Positions 17,751-26,577 of a stretch of DNA of 36,558 bases are shown here, in pieces. Positions within the stretch are counted from its first letter, which is position 1. Each line of letters opens with the position of its first letter. The notes below the pieces were generated by a model. It had not been told where the DNA came from. It did no database searches and saw only the letters and a list, made by a program, of their open reading frames with translations. The stretch comes from Thermoflexales bacterium (GTDB taxonomy: Bacteria > Chloroflexota > Anaerolineae > B4-G1 > DUEL01). The stretch spans positions 1-36,558 of the forward strand of contig JACIWQ010000021.1 of NCBI GenBank assembly GCA_014360895.1, read 5' to 3'. The position numbers and the translations under genes were made by a program.

Positions 17751-18974
17751 ATGAACCTGCTGTTCCTGACCTCTCAGGTGCCCTATCCGCCCCGCCAGGG
17801 TGGCGCCCTCCGCACCTGGGGGATGATTTCCGCCCTGGCTCGTCGTCATAAAGTTCACATCCTCTCTTTTCACCCAGACGCGAGGGTTCCCCCTTTGCCC
17901 GCTCATTTCGGGGACATTTCTCTGGATGTTGTGCCCGAACCGTCCCCCCGTCCCCTTTCCCGCCGCCTGCGCGACCTTCTGCTCAGTCGCCAGCCCGATA
18001 TGGCTCTCCGACTGGAAAGCCCCCTTTTTCGTCAACGTCTCGCTGAACGGCTGGACGCCCAACCCTTTGACGCCGTCCACATAGAAGGGATTGAGATGGC
18101 TCCCTTCATGGACGTTTTGGAGCAGGCTCGCCCGCGCCCGCTGATCATCTTTGACGATTTCAACTGCGAGTTCCTCCTCCAGAAACGGGCCTTCCTGACC
18201 GACCTGCGCCATCCTGCTCGCTGGCATGGAGCCCTCTATTCGCTGGTCCAGTGGGGACGGCTCCGGCGATATGAGGCCGAAATCTGCCGTCGCGCCGACT
18301 GTGTGATCGCGGTTTCCGACGCGGACGCGCGGGCACTGAGCGCCCTGGTCCCAGGCCTGAGACCGGTGGTTGTTCCCAACGGGGTGGACGTCTCCACCTA
18401 TGACCCGCACATTCCCCCGGCTCCCGGCATGGAGGGAAATGCCCTGGTTTTCACGGGCAAAATGGACTTCCGCCCCAATGTGGACGCGGTGCTCTGGTTC
18501 GCCGAGGAAGTCCTGCCCCGCATCCAGGAGCAGATACCGGATGTCCGGCTCTGGGTGGTGGGGCAGCGCCCTCACCGTCGGCTGGAGGTTTTGCGGGAGA
18601 ACCCGGCCATCACACTGACCGGCTACGTGGAGGATGCCCGCCCCTACATCGCCGGGGCGACGGTCTACGTGGCCCCGCTGCGCATCGGCGGAGGCACGCG
18701 GCTGAAACTCCTGGAGGCGATGGCGATGGAGCGGGCGGTCGTGGCCACCCGTCTGGGGGCGGAGGGGTACGAGGTGCAGGACGGGCGGGAGTTACTCCTG
18801 GCGGACGACGCGGAGACGTTCGCCGCGGCCGTGGTCTCCCTGTTGAAAGACCCGGCCCGTCGGGCGGCTATGGGCCGGGCGGCCCGTCGCTTTGTAGAGA
18901 GCTGCTACGACTGGTCGGTTCTGGCCCCGCGCCTGGAGGCATTATATACACCGCGATCCCGGAGATTGCCATGA
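17751..18974 (+). CDS. GT4-type glycosyltransferase (Stp1/EpsH1-associated-like)
   Basis: A 407-residue GT-B fold glycosyltransferase. The N-terminal domain opens MNLLFLTSQVPYPPRQGGALR, a form typical of the PEP-CTERM/EpsH1-associated sugar transferases. The C-terminal donor-binding domain starts near VVPNGVDVSTYD and holds FTGKMDFRPNVDAVLWFAEE, PLRIGGGTRLKLLEAMA with its acidic residue, and RAVVATRLGAEG. It probably transfers a sugar in extracellular or surface polysaccharide assembly; the sugar is not predictable. ATG 17751 places the N-terminal beta strand at the start. It overlaps the next gene by 4 bases, so the two are translationally coupled. Confidence 0.88.
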   Translation: MNLLFLTSQVPYPPRQGGALRTWGMISALARRHKVHILSFHPDARVPPLPAHFGDISLDVVPEPSPRPLSRRLRDLLLSRQPDMALRLESPLFRQRLAERLDAQPFDAVHIEGIEMAPFMDVLEQARPRPLIIFDDFNCEFLLQKRAFLTDLRHPARWHGALYSLVQWGRLRRYEAEICRRADCVIAVSDADARALSALVPGLRPVVVPNGVDVSTYDPHIPPAPGMEGNALVFTGKMDFRPNVDAVLWFAEEVLPRIQEQIPDVRLWVVGQRPHRRLEVLRENPAITLTGYVEDARPYIAGATVYVAPLRIGGGTRLKLLEAMAMERAVVATRLGAEGYEVQDGRELLLADDAETFAAAVVSLLKDPARRAAMGRAARRFVESCYDWSVLAPRLEALYTPRSRRLP

Positions 18975-20143
18975 ACGAGTTCTTTGCCGCCGCGAAAGAG
19001 ATGCGGGAGAAACTGGTTGCCTGGCGACGCGATTTTCACCGTCATCCCGAGTTGGGCTATGCCGAGGAGCGGACGGCGGGTATCGTCGCGGCCCATCTGG
19101 AACGGCTGGGCTATCGGGTGCGGACCGGCGTCGGCCGAACCGGGGTGGTGGGCGTCATAGAGGGGGCCCGGCCCGGCCCGGTGGTGATGGTCCGCTTTGA
19201 TATGGACGCGCTCCCCATCACCGAGGAGACGGGGGCCGAATATGCCTCCACCATCCCGGGGCGGATGCACGCCTGTGGCCACGACGGGCATGTGGCTATG
19301 GGTATGGGGTTGGCGGAGTTACTGAGCACGTGCCAGGACCGGATGGCCGGCGCCGTCAAACTGATTTTTCAGCCCGCCGAGGAGGGAGGAAACGGGGCCG
19401 AGGCGATGATTCGGGACGGCGCGCTGGAGGATCCCCGCCCGGATGTCTTTCTGGCCTCGCACATCTGGACGGACCGGCCGGTGGGGTCGGTGGATGTTAC
19501 CTCCGGCCCGGTGATGGCAGCGGCGGAGCGGTGGACCTGTACGGTACACGGGCAGGGCGGGCATGGCGCCCTTCCTCACCAGACGGTGGACCCCATCGTG
19601 GCGGCGGCCTACATCGTCACCGCCCTGCAGACGGTGGTCAGCCGCAACGTGAGCCCGCTGGAGACGGCGGTGGTGACAGTGGGGGCCATCCATGGCGGAG
19701 ATGCCTTCAACGTCATCCCGGCCCAGGTGGAGATGACGGGGACCATCCGCACCTACGAGCCGTCGGCCCGGGAGGTGGTGCTCCGGCGGGTGCGGGAAGT
19801 GATGGAGGGCGTCGCGGCGGCCTGTGGCGCCCGGGCCGAACTGGAGATTATCCCGCTCACTCCGGCCGTCATCAACGACTACGCGGTGACCTCGGTGGTG
19901 CGGCGGGCGGCGGAGGCGGTCCTGGGCCCGGAACGGGTCACCTCCGGGGAGCGGACGATGGGGAGCGAGGATGCGGCCTTCTTTATGCGCCAGGTGCCGG
20001 GGTGCTATTTCTTCGTTGGGGCGGCGAACCCGGCCAAAGGTTTGGGCGCGCCGCACCACAACCCCCGCTTTGATTTTGACGAAGAGGCTATAGAAATCGG
20101 CCTGGCCATCCTGGCCCAGGCCGTAGCGTTTTATCTGTTGTGA
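18971..20143 (+). CDS. M20 family metallo-amidohydrolase
   Basis: A 390-residue zinc peptidase/amidohydrolase of the M20D type, which hydrolyses N-acyl or conjugated amino acids. Metal-site residues are visible: VRFDMDALPI (Asp77 region), HACGHDGH (Cys102, His104), PAEEGGNGA (Glu137, Glu138), the His of SHIWTDR, and a final APHHNPRFDFDEEAI. The dimerisation domain GQGGHGALPHQTVDP is intact. The start overlaps the glycosyltransferase stop (ATGA). Hippurate, IAA-amino acid or N-acetyl-diaminopimelate type substrates are possible; none can be chosen from sequence. Confidence 0.92.
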   Translation: MNEFFAAAKEMREKLVAWRRDFHRHPELGYAEERTAGIVAAHLERLGYRVRTGVGRTGVVGVIEGARPGPVVMVRFDMDALPITEETGAEYASTIPGRMHACGHDGHVAMGMGLAELLSTCQDRMAGAVKLIFQPAEEGGNGAEAMIRDGALEDPRPDVFLASHIWTDRPVGSVDVTSGPVMAAAERWTCTVHGQGGHGALPHQTVDPIVAAAYIVTALQTVVSRNVSPLETAVVTVGAIHGGDAFNVIPAQVEMTGTIRTYEPSAREVVLRRVREVMEGVAAACGARAELEIIPLTPAVINDYAVTSVVRRAAEAVLGPERVTSGERTMGSEDAAFFMRQVPGCYFFVGAANPAKGLGAPHHNPRFDFDEEAIEIGLAILAQAVAFYLL

Positions 20144-20159
20144 GAGCCTAATCTCCCTT

Positions 20160-20380
20160 GACGGATGTTCCTCCAGCGCTTCCGGCGTACCCCAAACGAT
20201 CTTCGTTGCGACTCTCACCACCCGGCCTTTGCGCCGATGCTGGACAACCTGGGCATACACCAGGTCCGGCGGGGGCACCAACCGCGGCTTGGGCAACGGA
20301 CCCTGCCTTAGTTCGGGCGACCAGCCGGTCTGCCTTCTCCTGGCTGATCTCACCGACCACGAAAGGGCGTTTATGTCCGG
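20160..20380 (-). pseudogene. Remnant of an IS1-type transposase
   Basis: Two minus-strand fragments in different frames resemble consecutive parts of IS1-like transposases common in Chloroflexota and cyanobacteria. The first (about 20378-20301) reads GHKRPFVVGEISQEKADRLV. The second (about 20296-20165) reads PKPRLVPPPDLVYAQVVQ and then KGRVVRVATKIVWGTPEA. The intervening target region of the transposase is missing and the frame changes near 20298. No inverted repeats were identified. It lies between the M20 gene and the LPKTG gene, whose last codons it touches. This is assigned from remembered family motifs. Confidence 0.65.
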
Positions 20381-20988
20381 TCGGGTTTACGTCGGCCCCG
20401 ACCGTAGCGCCGGATGAGGGCAAAGGCCATCATCACCGTCCCCAGGCCGACCCCTCCCCACAGTGCCCCGACGGCCAGGCCTGTTTTCGGCAATCGCTCC
20501 CCGGTTGCCCGGGCCGCTCGCGGGGTGGGAGAGGGCATAGCGGTGGGCCCGGGTGGCTGCGGCGGTGGGACTGGCGTATCGGTCGGCTGGGGCGGCGGTG
20601 GAGCCGGCGGCTCCGTCGGTTGGGGCGGCGCCGGTGTGTCCGTCGGGGTCGGTGGCGGCGTCGGGGATGGCGGCACCGGCGTCAGGGACGGCGGCACCGT
20701 GGGCGGAGTGGTGGGCGACGGCGACACCGTGGGCGGAGTGGTGGGCGACGGCGGCACCGTGGGCGGAGTAGTGGGCGACGGCGGCACCGTGGGCGGAGTA
20801 GTGGGCGACGGCGGCTCAGTCGGCGGGGGTGGGGTCAGAGTTATCGGTGGTGTCGGAGTCGGTGGTGGGGTCGGGGTCGGCGGTGGCTGTGCTGCTGCTG
20901 TCCTTGATCCGATCCCCACCGCCAGCAGCACAACCACCAGCAGTATCCCGAGAGAGAGCCAGTTGCGAAGCACTTTCGGCGCGTTCAT
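20371..20988 (-). CDS. Pro/Thr-rich surface protein with LPKTG sorting signal
   Basis: A 205-residue protein with an N-terminal signal/anchor (about residues 10-33), a long Pro/Thr/Ser-rich stalk and a sortase-type C-terminus. That C-terminus has LPKTG (166-170), a hydrophobic segment of ~22 residues and a basic tail RRYGRGRRKP. The stalk contains a decapeptide repeated about four times (PPSPTTPPTV), encoded by 30-bp repeats. Sortases cleave LPXTG between Thr and Gly and attach the protein to the cell wall; no sortase gene is in the window. AAGGA precedes the ATG. It begins 17 bases after the DUF11 giant gene and is likely cotranscribed. Confidence 0.8.
   Translation of the reverse strand: MNAPKVLRNWLSLGILLVVVLLAVGIGSRTAAAQPPPTPTPPPTPTPPITLTPPPPTEPPSPTTPPTVPPSPTTPPTVPPSPTTPPTVSPSPTTPPTVPPSLTPVPPSPTPPPTPTDTPAPPQPTEPPAPPPPQPTDTPVPPPQPPGPTAMPSPTPRAARATGERLPKTGLAVGALWGGVGLGTVMMAFALIRRYGRGRRKPDRT
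20696..20815 (-). repeat. Four tandem 30-bp repeats in the stalk coding region
   Basis: Units begin at 20696, 20726, 20756 and 20786, each 30 bp and nearly identical, encoding the decapeptide PPSPTTPPTV and variants. The period is a multiple of three, so copy-number changes would alter stalk length without breaking the frame. Confidence 0.95.
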
Positions 20989-21005
20989 CGGCAGTCCTTT
21001 CCCAC

Positions 21006-24000
21006 TTATCGGTTGCGCAGGACGAGGGGCAAATACACGTAGCGAGTAGGCCTCTGGACGGTTATCTGTCCGCCCGTATAGATGTTGTTATCTTCCATGG
21101 CCTCCCGGATCAACCCGAAATTCTGTCCCCAGGGCGGGTCCCCGGACCAGGTCACGTCGGCCTGGGCGTAGAGGTGATAAGTGTCCTCCGGCAGAACTAC
21201 CACGAAGGGGATAGCCCGTTCCTCGTTTGCCTGAAGTCCGGTGGGCCAAGCCAGGAACTCGTATCGGGAGATCTCGCAGTTCACATCGGCGCAGTACCCG
21301 CCGATGTGGTCAAAGACGTCCGCTGGTGGCATTGAGGGGAGCCCCGAACCCTTCGCGTAGAGTTCCAGAACAAATAGCCAATGTTCGTCCGGGCCGCTGT
21401 CATCCCATCGCCGGGTCACGGCCTCGGTGCCCTGGTTTTTCACCGTGACGTAGAAGGTGATGGGACGCCCCGCCACCGGTTGCGCGGGCTGCCAGGTGAG
21501 GGAGGTCACCACCAGGTCCGGGCCACGCAGAACGTCCACATCTTGGTCTGTGTTGTTCTGCAAATTCTCTTCTATGACCTCCTCCGCCGTCTCGTAGCCG
21601 ATTTGGGCTGTGGCGGTCACCGTCCAGAACGCATCGGGGATGTCGGAGTTGATGGTGGCTTCCAGGGGGGCGCTCCCGGACGCGCCGGGTGCCAGCGAGC
21701 CCACGGAGTACGTGTACACGCCCCCACCGATCTCCCCCCATCCCGCGCCGGAGGCGCCCATGTAGTCCGCCGGGTCCAGGGTCACAGTCAGGACAACGTT
21801 TTCCAGGGTGATAGGGGAGGAGTTGGTAAAGAAGACGGTGTATTCCAGGATGTCGCCCGGGCTGGCGGTAGCCCGTCCGTCGTCTATGGAGACCTGGGCA
21901 TCCACCCGGGGGATTTCCACAATGGTCAGCGGGGCCGCGTCCAGCGGCGGCAGGACGAAGGGGCCGATACGGCCTTCCAGGTGGTTGTAGTGCGTCCCAC
22001 TGCGGGCCATCTGGTCCACCGTCGCCCGGAAGCGCAGGGTGGCGGTCTGGTTGACCCCGACAGAGATAGAGTCCCAGACGACGACCGGGGAGGTTATCAC
22101 CGGTGCCGGCCCTTCCACCATCCCGGCCCAGGTGACGGAGAGCGGGAGCGTATCCGTCAGGCGGATTGTCTGGGGCGCGTCGGTATCGTTGTAGATGGTC
22201 ACCGTGTAGGTGACCGTTCCTCCGGCCCGGACCTCCTGGGGTGTCACGCTCTTGGCCAGTTCCACCGTGGGGATGCCCTGGACGTAGACCGGAGCGGTGT
22301 CGCCGGTATCGGGGACCACCACCGGGTCGTAGGGGGCGACGGCCTTCTCCGCATATCCGGAGACCCGGTTGTAGTAGCGACCGCTGGCCATCTGGGCGTT
22401 CGTCGTCGCTCGGAAGACCAGGACCAGGCTCTCTCCCTTTCTCAGAGGGCCTGCGGTTATCCAGACAGGCGGGCTGGTCTGGGCTGGCGGGATTCCCGAT
22501 ACCATCCCGGCGTACGTGAAACCGGCCGGAAGGGTATCGGTGATACGGATGTTCCGGAGGTCGTAATTGTCCGAGCCGTTATACAGGGTAATGGTGTAGA
22601 CCACCGATTCTCCGGCCGCGATGGTTTCCGGACTGGCCACTTTGTAGAGGCCGATGCCGGAAATCACGAGCACCTTTACGTCGTTCACATAGTTAGCGCT
22701 TCGGGTCACATACGTGGACGGGGAAACCCCGTCTACCCAGTTATACCAGTACCCGACCAGCATACCCGAGCGGGCCCGGAAGCGGATGGTTTCTTTATTT
22801 GCCCCGCTGCCGACAGGCCCCAGATAGGGAATCTCCCATACCAGGGGCGAGGTACTGATGGGTTGGCGCCCGCTGGTCGTTTCTACATACTGGAATCCCC
22901 CTTCAAAGGTGTCGGTGATGCGGACGTTGTAGACGGGCCCACCGGTCAGATTGGTAGCTTCCAGCGTATATTCCAGGATTCCCAACGGGCCAATCTGCGG
23001 GACATTGGGCCTCTTTTTTAACTCCACTCCCCGGACCACGCTGATGACCAGTTTGCCCTTCGGAATGCATAAATTCATGTTCTCCGGATAGGCCTGGGCA
23101 TAACTGGTGAAATCGGTGAGGGTGAACGGTGCCCGCGCGCGGAGGTGGAGGACCAGGCTCCCGGAAGGCGGCACCACCCGGGTGCGCCATGTACAGACCT
23201 GGTTGGCACATTCATCCGGCGGAGTCGGCCCTTCTCCGGGGAGTGCCTGAAAACCGACCGGCAACTCGTAGTTCACCATCGTCAGCGTCACCGGCATCGC
23301 GGGGCTGCGGATGTGGTTGGTCAGGTAGAGGGTGACCGTGAACAGACCGCCCAACCCCACCGGGTTGGGGTTCGCCACCGGCACCAGGGAGACGTGTGGG
23401 TAGACGTAGACCGGCCCGGCTTTGTCTCTGTTCATCCACAGTGCGTTGGGGTCTGTCGTGTGAATGCCAAAGGTATTCGTATCCTGCCATTTGGTCCGCT
23501 TCCCTTCTTCAAAAAGGTCGTTGCACCACGCAGTGCCCGTGCCCTCTCCGATGACGGAGACGGTGAAGGTATAGGCCCAGACGGTGCTGCCGTTTCGCGC
23601 CAGAGTGAAAGGAGGGGTGATGATGTATGAATGCTGGGCGCTTCCACCGGCATAGAAACCGGAGGGCAGGTTGTCTATAAACGCGTCTATCGCGTAGTCG
23701 CGCACCGACGAAACATTCCAGAACTGCACACCATATTGCAGGTTCTCCCCCTGAACCACAACGGGCGGGTCGGCGGTTTTGGTGTAACGGAAGGGGGAAT
23801 CCACTTTCACCGATGCTGCAGTGCGTTGGCAGACATAAGTATCCGGGCTGTAGCCCGAGACCTGATTGGGGTAACTCTGGTTGGTTACTCCATCTACGGT
23901 TGCCCAAAAAGAGAACGAAAACTCCCCACCCGGCGCCATTGGAGGAATCCCCTGGGCCGGCCCCCACCAGAGGACGTTCGGAGTATCGGTCAGGATTTGG

Positions 24001-25628
24001 GGATTCTCCGGAGGGGAAGATGCCATCTCTGAGAATCGGAAATCCAGGGGGAGGGTATCGGTGACGATGATGCCGGAAATGATGGTATCGCCGACGTTCC
24101 TCAGCGTGATGGTGTATACCACCCGGTCTCCAGGGGATTGAATATTGGGCGCCACCGCCTTGTTCACCGTGATTTGCGGGTAGATGCTGACCTTGCCATG
24201 TTCTTTGGTGAAGTAGGTCACCGGAAAGGCCGGAGCGGTCACAGTGATGAAATTCTGATACTCCTTGCTGCTACAGTTATCCCCCACGGGCGTCTGCGCG
24301 CCGATCCAGGCGCGGAAGGTGAAACTGATGACCCCGTTGGCGGGCAGGGTCAGGTTCTCCCAGCGGACAACATTGGTGAGGACCTCAGCTGGCTGGGGGC
24401 CGTTGACCATGGATTGGTAGAAGAAGGTGGAGGGCATGGCATCGGTGACCACCACGCCGGTCACCTCGGTCTGGAGAGGATTGTAGACGTAGATGGTGTA
24501 GGTGACCGGGCGGTTAGGGTAACTTCTATCCACCTGAGTGGGCGGAGAGGCGGTTTCCGCCGTTTTGTACTGGGGGGTCAGCACCCGGATGGAAACATCG
24601 CCGGCGCATTGGACCGGTTTGACCATCTCGGCCGATATAGCCTGGCAGCGGTTCTTATCGTTTTTGATGCTCTGGTCCGTTGGCGCCGTCAGGGTGATGC
24701 GGGTGGTGAAGGTGACAAAGGTCGCCTCGCCGGGATTGAGGACGAACTCGGCGGGGAAGGTCCAGGTGATGGTCCGGGCCGTCGGGGTGTAGAAGACGGT
24801 CACGCCGGGGACGGAGGCGGTGGCGGTGATGAAATCCAGAGAGGCGGGGAGAATCTCCCATACCTTTAGCCCGGTGGCCGGCCAGGAATCATCCCGTTCG
24901 GTGGTCGGGATGTTATCCACCCGGATGGTATAGGTTACCAGACGTCCGACCCGTTCCCTATCCGAGAGTCCCGTCTCGGTCTGGTACGACTTTTGCAGTT
25001 TCAGCACCGGACCGACAATGGCGGAGACCGCGATGTCTTGACCGGCCACCACTCCGGGAGTACTGGTGGTGATGATCAGAGAGTTTTCCAGAGTGGAGGG
25101 GCCTATTTCGGGTCCCGGTTGCTTGTACGTCGGCTGCAGGCCATCGGGGACGCCCATGGTCAGCACAATGGTCCCGGCGACCCCCGGGTTCAGCGTGCCC
25201 AGGTGCCAGTAGATTTCTCCCCGCTTGAGGGCCGTGTTCACCGTGTAGGTGAACCATTGCACGGTGATTCCCTGGGCAGCATAGTTGCCGTTGTACTCGG
25301 CCAGGAAGAAGGGGGCGTTGGAGGGATAAATTTTGCTGCTGTAGGTATCCGTGATAATGACGTTCTGGAGGGTCTGGCCGGAGGTGTTGGTGATGCGGAT
25401 GGTGTAGGTGATGGTATCCAGAATAGTGACTTTATCGGGGCCCTCTTTGTCTATCTGCAAGCCCGGCTGAGATTGGGAAAGGAGGGCCGGGACGGGAAGG
25501 AGTAGAGGGGCAGTTTGGGGGGCCGCGGCCGTTTCGGGTTGCAGACCCAGGAGCAGGCCCGCTGCTCCTACCAGGGCCAGTGTGAGAGAAGTGACCAGCC
25601 AGCGTACTGGAAAACAGCGCTTGCCCAT
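21006..25628 (-). CDS. Giant secreted DUF11-repeat surface protein
   Basis: A 1540-residue exported protein. The signal peptide covers about residues 1-36. I count about ten DUF11-like beta-sandwich repeats, recognised by VxYTIxxxN and ITDTLPxGF-type strands (for example VVYTITLRNVGDTIISGIIVT and RITDTLPAGFTYAGM). A CARDB-like domain follows, starting GPDLVVTSLTWQPAQPVAGR. The protein ends YVYLPLVLRNR, a tail I recall from many secreted Chloroflexota proteins. It has no LPXTG or membrane anchor of its own. GGAGG precedes the ATG. It probably forms an extended surface or extracellular fibre, with the cotranscribed LPKTG protein as possible wall anchor; that link is inference. Confidence 0.88.
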   Translation of the reverse strand: MGKRCFPVRWLVTSLTLALVGAAGLLLGLQPETAAAPQTAPLLLPVPALLSQSQPGLQIDKEGPDKVTILDTITYTIRITNTSGQTLQNVIITDTYSSKIYPSNAPFFLAEYNGNYAAQGITVQWFTYTVNTALKRGEIYWHLGTLNPGVAGTIVLTMGVPDGLQPTYKQPGPEIGPSTLENSLIITTSTPGVVAGQDIAVSAIVGPVLKLQKSYQTETGLSDRERVGRLVTYTIRVDNIPTTERDDSWPATGLKVWEILPASLDFITATASVPGVTVFYTPTARTITWTFPAEFVLNPGEATFVTFTTRITLTAPTDQSIKNDKNRCQAISAEMVKPVQCAGDVSIRVLTPQYKTAETASPPTQVDRSYPNRPVTYTIYVYNPLQTEVTGVVVTDAMPSTFFYQSMVNGPQPAEVLTNVVRWENLTLPANGVISFTFRAWIGAQTPVGDNCSSKEYQNFITVTAPAFPVTYFTKEHGKVSIYPQITVNKAVAPNIQSPGDRVVYTITLRNVGDTIISGIIVTDTLPLDFRFSEMASSPPENPQILTDTPNVLWWGPAQGIPPMAPGGEFSFSFWATVDGVTNQSYPNQVSGYSPDTYVCQRTAASVKVDSPFRYTKTADPPVVVQGENLQYGVQFWNVSSVRDYAIDAFIDNLPSGFYAGGSAQHSYIITPPFTLARNGSTVWAYTFTVSVIGEGTGTAWCNDLFEEGKRTKWQDTNTFGIHTTDPNALWMNRDKAGPVYVYPHVSLVPVANPNPVGLGGLFTVTLYLTNHIRSPAMPVTLTMVNYELPVGFQALPGEGPTPPDECANQVCTWRTRVVPPSGSLVLHLRARAPFTLTDFTSYAQAYPENMNLCIPKGKLVISVVRGVELKKRPNVPQIGPLGILEYTLEATNLTGGPVYNVRITDTFEGGFQYVETTSGRQPISTSPLVWEIPYLGPVGSGANKETIRFRARSGMLVGYWYNWVDGVSPSTYVTRSANYVNDVKVLVISGIGLYKVASPETIAAGESVVYTITLYNGSDNYDLRNIRITDTLPAGFTYAGMVSGIPPAQTSPPVWITAGPLRKGESLVLVFRATTNAQMASGRYYNRVSGYAEKAVAPYDPVVVPDTGDTAPVYVQGIPTVELAKSVTPQEVRAGGTVTYTVTIYNDTDAPQTIRLTDTLPLSVTWAGMVEGPAPVITSPVVVWDSISVGVNQTATLRFRATVDQMARSGTHYNHLEGRIGPFVLPPLDAAPLTIVEIPRVDAQVSIDDGRATASPGDILEYTVFFTNSSPITLENVVLTVTLDPADYMGASGAGWGEIGGGVYTYSVGSLAPGASGSAPLEATINSDIPDAFWTVTATAQIGYETAEEVIEENLQNNTDQDVDVLRGPDLVVTSLTWQPAQPVAGRPITFYVTVKNQGTEAVTRRWDDSGPDEHWLFVLELYAKGSGLPSMPPADVFDHIGGYCADVNCEISRYEFLAWPTGLQANEERAIPFVVVLPEDTYHLYAQADVTWSGDPPWGQNFGLIREAMEDNNIYTGGQITVQRPTRYVYLPLVLRNR

Positions 25629-25671
25629 TTTGCCACACCTCCGTCCAGAAGAAGCTGGTCAGTTTCTTATT

Positions 25672-26460
25672 TCACATAATGATACCCGAAATTCCCCAAA
25701 TGTCCAGCCGGATTCGCTGCATCCGGTCGGGGTGGTTGGTGATGATGGCATCCACTCCCCACTCTGCCAGACGGACCATAGCTTCCGGGTCGTCCACGGT
25801 CCAGGCCACCACCCGCTGGCCCCGGGCGTGGGCCCGCCGGACGACCTGGGGGGTAACCATACCCCACCATGGATGGACGGCCTGGGGCCGCAGGCGGACC
25901 AGTGCCGCCGCCAGCCGCGCGGCGCGGGAAAGGGTCGCCGTTTCGTAGAGAAACCCGATGGGTACCTCCGGCATCTCCCGCCGGAACCGCTGCAGGGCGA
26001 AGGGGTTGAACGAAGAGACCAGTACCCGGTCGGCCAGGCCGTGCCGCCGGACCAGCGCTGCCACCGCCGCCTCCAGCCCCGGGTAGTCGTTGCCGGGCAT
26101 GGATTTCAGTTCCACGTTGATCAGGAGACGGCCCCCCACCTCGGCGAAGACCTCCTCCAGGGTGGGGATACGCTCCCCGGCGAAGGCGGGATCAAAGCGG
26201 GAACCGGCGTCCAGTTCCTTCAGCGCGGCCAGCGGCAGGTCCCGTACCCGCCCGGTCCCGTCCGTCGTCGCGTCCACGGTGAAGTCGTGGATGACCACCG
26301 GGACGCCGTCGGCCGAGAGGTGGACGTCCAGTTCCACGCCGTCGGCGCCCAGTTCGGCGGCGCGGCGGAAGGCCGCCAGGGTGTTCGGCGGCGCGACCGC
26401 ACTGGCCCCCCGGTGGGCGATGTTGAAGGGACGGTCGGATGTGAGCCAGAGAGATGTCAT
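25672..26460 (-). CDS. Glycerophosphodiester phosphodiesterase
   Basis: Hydrolyses glycerophosphodiesters to glycerol-3-phosphate and an alcohol. The 262-residue TIM-barrel protein has FNIAHRGAS (His16, Arg17), PPNTLAAF, GVELDVH (Glu43, Asp45) and VVIHDF (His58), all standard GDPD active-site elements, followed by INVELKS. No signal peptide is present, so it is a cytosolic UgpQ-like form. The gene lacks a Shine-Dalgarno; a heptamer array runs to within 3 bases of the ATG. It is probably cotranscribed with the carboxyltransferase upstream, whose stop lies 117 bases away. Confidence 0.93.
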   Translation of the reverse strand: MTSLWLTSDRPFNIAHRGASAVAPPNTLAAFRRAAELGADGVELDVHLSADGVPVVIHDFTVDATTDGTGRVRDLPLAALKELDAGSRFDPAFAGERIPTLEEVFAEVGGRLLINVELKSMPGNDYPGLEAAVAALVRRHGLADRVLVSSFNPFALQRFRREMPEVPIGFLYETATLSRAARLAAALVRLRPQAVHPWWGMVTPQVVRRAHARGQRVVAWTVDDPEAMVRLAEWGVDAIITNHPDRMQRIRLDIWGISGIIM

Positions 26461-26463
26461 GAT

Positions 26464-26575
26464 AGCCGGTAGCCGGAAGTCGGAAGCCGGAAGCCGGAAG
26501 TCGGAAGCCGGAAGCCGGAAGTCGGAAGCCGGAAGCCGGAAGTCGGAAGCCGGAAGCCGGAAGCCGGAAGTCGGC
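26464..26575 (-). repeat. Heptanucleotide array filling the gap before the glycerophosphodiesterase gene
   Basis: Exactly sixteen 7-mers, read on the plus strand as AGCCGGA with AGTCGGA as nearly every third unit, giving a 21-bp higher-order period. The array lies between the stop of the carboxyltransferase (26578) and the ATG of the next gene (26460) and takes up 112 of the 117 intergenic bases. Confidence 0.97.
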
Positions 26576-26577
26576 CG

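Noticed and set aside
21381-23021. 546-residue plus-strand ORF opposite the DUF11 gene
   Set aside because: Antisense shadow; the minus-strand frame has a signal peptide and ordered repeats.
25640-25665. Hairpin upstream of the DUF11 gene as a terminator
   Set aside because: The stem is only about 4 bp and no T-tract follows.
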